Source: Candidatus Omnitrophota bacterium (GTDB taxonomy: Bacteria > Omnitrophota > Gorgyraeia > Gygaellales > Profunditerraquicolaceae). From it: 8,764 nt of DNA. The translations under genes were made by a program, and so were the position numbers. Below, piece after piece: positions 4,862 through 8,764 of the stretch (the stretch's first letter is position 1; every line of letters starts with the position of its first letter). The stretch is taken from NCBI GenBank assembly GCA_028714055.1, contig JAQTNB010000036.1:1-8764 (forward strand). Reading direction: 5' to 3'. Under the pieces are notes generated by a model, which saw only the letters and a program-made list of their open reading frames with translations, was not told the origin of the DNA and searched no databases.

Positions 4862-6403
4862 TTATTTAGATCCTTCCTCCAGCAGAGAATAGATCTTCTT
4901 CATATCCAAACTCTTCCTTGCCAAGGCAGCAAGCTTATCATATTCCTTGTCTTTTTCTTCAAGGAAAGTGTTATGGTTTTTCCGGATACCGGGGTATTTT
5001 CTGCCGGAGCTCATTTTTTTCCGCAGGGAATCAAGAAACGCCCTTCTGAAATGGTCATTATCAAACAGGCCATGGATATACGTGCCCCAAACTCGGTTAT
5101 CTTTTGACGCGACGCCATCTTCTATTTTGACCGTTTGTTTGGAACGCGCGCGTATCCTGAAAGCGGGACGTAATGACGCGCAAAGATTTGTCCTTCCCAT
5201 ATGGATCTCATAACCGCTCACCTTCCCTGTGCCAAAAAGCAGATCTTGCGCTTGTATTTGATGAGTCATTTTCTTTCTCAGGATAGTCGTCACTAAAGGT
5301 AAAAGGCCCAGGCCGCTTATGGCTTTACGCCGGCTTTCCAGGTTATGGGGGTCCCGGATCTCTCTCCCTAACATCTGGTAGCCTCCGCAGATCCCCACTA
5401 CAACGGCTCCCCTCCTGGACCGGTCAATGACCGCCTCTGCCAGGCCTGAATTCTTCAGATATGACAGATCGTCAATGGTATTTTTACTCCCCGGGATAAT
5501 GATACAATCGGGCTCGCCGACCTTTGCTCCCCGGACAATATAACGCAGATGAACGTCCGGTTCTTTTTCCAGGGGATCGAAATCGGTAAAATTGGAAACA
5601 TGAGGCAAGTATAAAACTTCTATGTTTATCTTGCCTTTCCTGGGCCTCTGGTCGAACAAGCAATACCTTTCCTTGGCTATTGAGTCTTCTTCCGGGATGC
5701 GTATGTCTTGGAAATAAGGGATTACGCCCAAGACCGGCCTCTTGATCTTCTTCTCAAGGAATTCTAAACCCGGATTCAGGATACGGATATCCCCCCGGAA
5801 TTTATTGATGATCACTCCCTTTATCCGCTTGCGCTCTGCAGCGGTAAGCAGCTCTAACGTCCCGACCAGCCACGCAAAAACGCCTCCGACATTGATATCC
5901 CCGGCCAAAATTACCGGACAGTCGGCGATCTTTGCCATCTGCATATTGACAAGATCGTTTTTTCGCAGATTGACTTCAGCGGGGCTGCCTGCCCCTTCAA
6001 TTACTATAATGTCATAGTTAGCGCGTAATCGCCCGAAAGACTCTTTAATAACCTTCAGGAGCCGCGGGCGGCAACGGTAATATTCCCGGCCGCTCATATT
6101 GCCGACCGGCTTGCCTTTAACGACCACCTGGGCCTTGACATCTCCGGAAGGCTTTAAAAGAATGGGGTTCATATCTACGCTTGGCTCGATTCCCGCGGCT
6201 TCGGCCTGGGCTACTTGCGCCCTCCCCATCTCTCCCCCTTCCCGCGTCACAAAGGAATTAAGGGCCATATTCTGGGCTTTGAAAGGCGCGACGCGGAACC
6301 CATCTTGTTTAAAGATCCTGCACAACGCGCTCACGATAAGGCTCTTGCCCACATAAGAACCCGTTCCCTGCACCATGATTACTTTGCATTTTCTTTTATT
6401 CAC
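4862..6403 (-). CDS. cobQ: Cobyric acid synthase (CobQ/CbiP)
   Basis: A cytoplasmic, ATP- and glutamine-dependent amidase that converts adenosylcobyrinic acid a,c-diamide to adenosylcobyric acid by four amidations, late in the cobalamin pathway. At 513 residues it has full length. The N-terminal P-loop domain shows 'QGTGSYVGKS' (12-21), then 'FKAQNMALNSFVTREGGEMG' (41-60), 'AQAEAAGIEPSVDMNPILLK' (65-84) and 'VIEGAGSPAEVNL' (134-146), all strong CobQ marks. The C-terminal glutamine amidotransferase domain shows the nucleophile Cys339 in 'VGICGGYQMLG', 'SGYEIHMGRT' (396-405), and the catalytic-type His444 in 'GTYIHGLFDND'. The start is GTG 6403, with AGAGGA 9 nt before it. The downstream kinase gene begins about 20 bp after the stop. 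The other cobalamin genes are not in the window, so this copy may serve a dispersed pathway or salvage. The P-loop has Gly and Tyr where the E. coli Salmonella-type CbiP reads GTASDVGKS, a mild variation. Confidence 0.96.
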   Translation of the reverse strand: MNKRKCKVIMVQGTGSYVGKSLIVSALCRIFKQDGFRVAPFKAQNMALNSFVTREGGEMGRAQVAQAEAAGIEPSVDMNPILLKPSGDVKAQVVVKGKPVGNMSGREYYRCRPRLLKVIKESFGRLRANYDIIVIEGAGSPAEVNLRKNDLVNMQMAKIADCPVILAGDINVGGVFAWLVGTLELLTAAERKRIKGVIINKFRGDIRILNPGLEFLEKKIKRPVLGVIPYFQDIRIPEEDSIAKERYCLFDQRPRKGKINIEVLYLPHVSNFTDFDPLEKEPDVHLRYIVRGAKVGEPDCIIIPGSKNTIDDLSYLKNSGLAEAVIDRSRRGAVVVGICGGYQMLGREIRDPHNLESRRKAISGLGLLPLVTTILRKKMTHQIQAQDLLFGTGKVSGYEIHMGRTNLCASLRPAFRIRARSKQTVKIEDGVASKDNRVWGTYIHGLFDNDHFRRAFLDSLRKKMSSGRKYPGIRKNHNTFLEEKDKEYDKLAALARKSLDMKKIYSLLEEGSK

Positions 6404-6412
6404 GGCTGTTCG

Positions 6413-6418
6413 TCCTCT
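6413..6418 (-). promoter_or_regulatory. Shine-Dalgarno site that supports the GTG start of cobQ
   Basis: AGAGGA on the minus strand lies 9 nt before the GTG at 6403. No comparable site precedes the next ATG (codon 10), and choosing that ATG would cut into the first beta strand of the P-loop domain. Confidence 0.55.
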
Positions 6419-6427
6419 TTAAAATCT

Positions 6428-6456
6428 CAAGCGCTATCCCGCATCATATGCGCTTG
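6428..6456 (-). repeat. 7-bp inverted repeat in the cobQ leader
   Basis: CAAGCGC (6428-6434) and GCGCTTG (6450-6456) are perfect complements with a 15-nt loop. On the minus strand the second arm is followed by AGATTTTAAAG and then the cobQ ribosome binding site. It could be a weak transcript hairpin between the EamA gene and cobQ. The T run is only four long, so a terminator is doubtful. The 85-bp gap is too short for a cobalamin riboswitch. Confidence 0.3.
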
Positions 6457-6488
6457 GACCGGTTTTTAGCGATAATTTAATCCGCGGA

Positions 6489-6911
6489 TTATTTTAAGAT
6501 GATAATAAACACCCCGGCCGTGATCAGGCTGACGCCTATCCATTGGTAGGTAGTTAAGTGTTCGCCTAAGAACAAAAGCGACAGGGCCACGGCAAAAACC
6601 AGGCTTAATTTATCGATCGGGGTGACTAACGAAGCGGGGCCGGACTGCAGGGCGCGGAAATAGCAGAGCCATGAAAGGCCGGTGGTAATGGCGGAGAGGA
6701 CCAGGAATATCAGGCTGCGCCTGTCGATCAGGAACGGGTTTTTCCATTCCTGGCGAAACCCGACGATAAAAGCTAAGAATACGATGATGACGATCGTGCG
6801 AATAAGGGTAGCAAGGTTGGAAGAGACATTCTTGACCCCTACCTTTGCCAATACGGCGGTCAATCCCGCGAAAAGAGCCGACCCCACAGCGAATATTTTC
6901 CAATCCAACAT
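6489..6911 (-). CDS. Half-size EamA/DMT-family transporter
   Basis: A membrane protein of 140 residues with a single EamA repeat and about five helices (roughly 5-24, 35-53, 66-84, 93-116, 121-139). Usual EamA permeases have two such repeats and about 300 residues, so this is a half-size form that would work as a dimer. Family marks are 'SALFAGLTAVLAKVGVKNVS' (11-30), 'GLSWLCYFRALQSGPASLVT' (78-97), 'PIDKLSLVFAVALSLLFLGE' (98-117) and the final 'YQWIGVSLITAGVFIIIL'. The substrate cannot be read from sequence; DMT members move metabolites, amino acids or cations. The start is supported by GAGGGGG 6 nt before the ATG. It lies 38 bp after the antiporter gene and 85 bp before cobQ, all in the same direction. 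Confidence 0.85.
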   Translation of the reverse strand: MLDWKIFAVGSALFAGLTAVLAKVGVKNVSSNLATLIRTIVIIVFLAFIVGFRQEWKNPFLIDRRSLIFLVLSAITTGLSWLCYFRALQSGPASLVTPIDKLSLVFAVALSLLFLGEHLTTYQWIGVSLITAGVFIIILK

Positions 6912-6917
6912 CCTTGA

Positions 6918-6924
6918 CCCCCTC
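6918..6924 (-). promoter_or_regulatory. Shine-Dalgarno site of the EamA gene
   Basis: GAGGGGG on the minus strand with the 6-nt spacer TCAAGG before ATG 6911. It shows that this short protein has its own initiation site rather than being a fragment of a longer one. Confidence 0.5.
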
Positions 6925-6949
6925 TTCTTTCTGCCCGGCTGCTGAAAAC

Positions 6950-8428
6950 CTACTGGTGTTTCGGGGCTCCCAATACCGCCAATATCCCCTGGAGCGCCTT
7001 AAGGTCTTTGTCATTGGCAAGCACCAAAAAAACATCCCCCTCTTCTATGACCGTAGAGCCGTTGGGAACGATGAATGACTCTCCCCGCGAGATCAGGACG
7101 ACCAGCGCCTTGGCCGGGATATTGATCTCTGCGATCTTTTTTCCCGCGGCCCCTGAATTATACGGCACGATCAGGTCAACCAGGGAGGCATCCATCCCCT
7201 GCGTCTGCTCAAACTCAATAGGGTACTTTTTGCGCGTATCAAGCGGAGAGTTCACCTTAAGCATCTTTGAGACGGCCGGGATGGAAGTCCCCTGGATAAG
7301 CACGGAGGTCAAAACGACAAAAAACACGATATTGAATATCGTCTGCGATTGGGGGATCCCGGTCAAAAGCGGGAATGTCGCCAGGATGACCGGGACAGCG
7401 CCCCTTAAACCCACCCAGGAGACCATCACCTTCTCCGGAAAGCTGAATTTAAAGGGAAGCAGGCATAAGAATACGCTCACCGGCCTGGCGAGAAAAATAA
7501 GTATGGCGGCGATAAGCAGGCCCGCGGCAACGACCGGCACGATCTGGGAGGGAAACGCAAGCAGGCCGAGGGTCAAAAACATCATTATCTGCATGAGCCA
7601 GGCGATGCCCTCATGGAAGCGGACAAGCGAACGCTTGTTGACAAACTCCCCCCTGCTCATCATCAGGCCTAATACATAGACCGCCAAAAATCCGTTGCCC
7701 CTGGCCGATGCCGTGACCGCGTATGTCAGAAGGATCAGCGCGATCGTCAAAACCGGATACAGCCCTTCATATTCCAGCCTGATCTTATTGATGAGCGCGA
7801 TACTGATCCTGGCCATGAGATACCCCATCACCAGGCCTATCCCCATATCCAAAACAAACAACGGCAGAAGATGCCAGATGGAGGTATGCTCCCTGGTAAT
7901 GATCCCCAGGAACCCGATAGTCAGGAAAACCGCCATCGGGTCATTACTGCCCGATTCAAGCTCTAAGAGCGGCTTTAAGTGCCCTTTAAGCGATATCCTT
8001 CTGGACCTTAAGACACTGAACACTGCCGCGGCATCCGTCGAAGATACGATAGAACCGAGCAGCAGCCCTTCAAGCAGGCTGAATTTCAGGAGCACGATAG
8101 AAAACAAGCCGACGACCATCGCGGTTATGAATACGCCGACGGTAGACAACATAAGGCCCGGAAAAAGCAAGGGCTTGACGGACTTCCAGGTCGTATCCAA
8201 GCCGCCGGAATAAATGATGAAGATCAGCGCGATGATACCGATGGTCTTGGCGGCCCGGAAATCGTCGAAATATATCCCGCCGATGCCTTCGCTCCCCGCC
8301 AGCATACCGATGATCAGAAACAGCAGCAAGGCAGGCACCGCGAACCTGTCGGAGACCTTGCTTGCCAGTATGCTCGCCAGCGTCAGGACCGCGATCCACA
8401 ATAAGACTATCTCGATCGTAACCGTCAT
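6950..8428 (-). CDS. nhaP2: NhaP2/CvrA-type cation/proton antiporter with RCK_C domain
   Basis: A CPA1-family inner-membrane antiporter of 492 residues, exchanging potassium and/or sodium for protons. The membrane part (about 5-390, roughly 12-13 helices) shows the family motifs 'IVSSTDAAAVFSVLRS' (127-142), 'ELESGSNDPMAVFLT' (156-170, with the ion-site Asn162-Asp163) and 'GLRGAVPVILATFP' (340-353). After a linker, residues about 412-485 form an RCK_C/TrkA_C domain ('DLIVPYNSGAAGKKIAEINI', ending 'GDVFLVLANDKDLKALQGIL'), the regulatory ligand-binding domain seen in NhaP2/YcgO proteins. The start overlaps the stop of the upstream radical SAM gene by four bases (ATGA, 8425-8428), and no Shine-Dalgarno site is visible, so translation is probably coupled. 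The protein would provide cation efflux opposite to TrkH uptake. The exact ion is an inference from family. Confidence 0.93.
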   Translation of the reverse strand: MTVTIEIVLLWIAVLTLASILASKVSDRFAVPALLLFLIIGMLAGSEGIGGIYFDDFRAAKTIGIIALIFIIYSGGLDTTWKSVKPLLFPGLMLSTVGVFITAMVVGLFSIVLLKFSLLEGLLLGSIVSSTDAAAVFSVLRSRRISLKGHLKPLLELESGSNDPMAVFLTIGFLGIITREHTSIWHLLPLFVLDMGIGLVMGYLMARISIALINKIRLEYEGLYPVLTIALILLTYAVTASARGNGFLAVYVLGLMMSRGEFVNKRSLVRFHEGIAWLMQIMMFLTLGLLAFPSQIVPVVAAGLLIAAILIFLARPVSVFLCLLPFKFSFPEKVMVSWVGLRGAVPVILATFPLLTGIPQSQTIFNIVFFVVLTSVLIQGTSIPAVSKMLKVNSPLDTRKKYPIEFEQTQGMDASLVDLIVPYNSGAAGKKIAEINIPAKALVVLISRGESFIVPNGSTVIEEGDVFLVLANDKDLKALQGILAVLGAPKHQ

Positions 8429-8764
8429 TTCGTATGTTTAATGTGTTTTTGAGCGGCAGCCAATTTCCCGGAAAATACGCCTTTTTTGAATTCCGCGGTC
8501 CAGCTTTTCAGGATCATCCAGCCTCCGAAGCGGGCCAGGTGGTTTCTCCAGGGGCGGTACCATTTTCTCCACCCGTTCCTGATATTATACAAGAAGAACA
8601 AAAGCGCGGGAAAAGAAAATATATGCAGTACAGCCATTATCATGTACTTAAACTGGTAAAATTTACCCATGATCCTGCGTATGGAGGCCTGCAGCTCCTG
8701 GGCGGTCAAAGGCTTATCAGGCTCGAATGTCGGAAAGTTTCCGTCATAATACTCCCAGCCGATA
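8425..8764 (-). CDS. C-terminal part of a probable B12-binding radical SAM protein
   Basis: The frame is open from the window edge and ends in TGA at 8427-8425, giving the last 112 residues of a longer protein. It reads IGWEYYDGNFPTFEPDKP, then LTAQELQASIRRIMGKFYQF and a hydrophobic stretch 'YMIMAVLHIFSFPALLFFLY'. The order of 'W..YDG....F.P....t.eELq..i......FY' is typical of the region after the catalytic barrel in B12-binding radical SAM enzymes (DUF4070-like tail). The cobalamin domain and the CxxxCxxC cluster, which would prove it, are outside the window. A TTG at 8709 could be mistaken for a start, but the frame continues upstream without a stop. The last part, rich in Trp, Lys and Arg ('NIRNGWRKWYRPWRNHLARF'), may lie along the membrane. 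If correct, the enzyme would use cobalamin, the product of the pathway that contains cobQ. Confidence 0.55.
   Translation of the reverse strand, partial: IGWEYYDGNFPTFEPDKPLTAQELQASIRRIMGKFYQFKYMIMAVLHIFSFPALLFFLYNIRNGWRKWYRPWRNHLARFGGWMILKSWTAEFKKGVFSGKLAAAQKHIKHTK

Noticed and set aside
6404..6488. Possible cobalamin riboswitch before cobQ.
   Set aside because: The gap is only 85 bp, much less than a cobalamin riboswitch needs, and I see no B12-box-like sequence; only a short inverted repeat is present.
7008..8441. Three long plus-strand frames opposite the antiporter gene.
   Set aside because: They mirror the nhaP2 coding sequence and give low-complexity products with no family features.
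8425..8709. A 94-residue protein starting at TTG 8709.
   Set aside because: The same frame stays open to the window edge and its upstream residues continue the same protein pattern, so this is the end of a longer gene.

Overview
The window reads as a chromosomal stretch of an uncultivated bacterium. Every supported gene lies on the minus strand, so transcription runs from position 8764 towards position 1. By eye, base composition is roughly balanced and somewhat more AT-rich in the trkH/OB-fold part. Spacing is compact, with two ATGA overlaps and several gaps of 2-40 bp. Shine-Dalgarno sites are present before some genes and absent before others. The gene mix (KdpD/KdpE-like pair, TrkH, NhaP2-type antiporter, cobyric acid synthase, B12-type radical SAM tail, DUF502, S4 protein) would suit a Candidatus Omnitrophota-like or other Gram-negative environmental lineage. 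That placement is only an inference. I see no mobile element, CRISPR array, tRNA or rRNA.

Layout in transcription order. (1) 8764-8425: C-terminal end of a probable B12-binding radical SAM protein, whose stop overlaps the next start. (2) 8428-6950: NhaP2/CvrA-type cation/proton antiporter with a C-terminal RCK_C (TrkA_C) domain. (3) 6911-6489: half-size EamA/DMT transporter. (4) 6403-4862: complete cobyric acid synthase CobQ. (5) 4840-3818: histidine kinase corresponding to only the C-terminal half of KdpD (DUF4118 membrane region plus kinase). (6) 3807-3106: KdpE-type response regulator. (7) A 135-bp spacer containing an 8-bp hairpin. (8) 2970-2851: a 39-residue membrane peptide gene. (9) 2854-1349: TrkH-type potassium channel subunit, starting inside the stop of the peptide gene. 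(10) 1346-837: exported, membrane-anchored OB-fold protein. (11) 712-101: DUF502 membrane protein, behind a possible promoter. (12) 91-1: start of a small S4-domain RNA-binding protein, cut by the window edge.

The theme is potassium/cation homeostasis. There is an uptake channel (TrkH), a cation/H+ antiporter with a regulatory domain, and a two-component system of the Kdp type. No kdpFABC genes and no TrkA/KtrA subunit lie in the window. The natural inference is that the kdpDE-like pair regulates the trkH unit just downstream. The least expected element is the 39-residue peptide. It is placed before a TrkH-family channel much as KdpF precedes KdpA in classical kdp operons. The second theme, cobalamin, is represented by cobQ and the radical SAM fragment.
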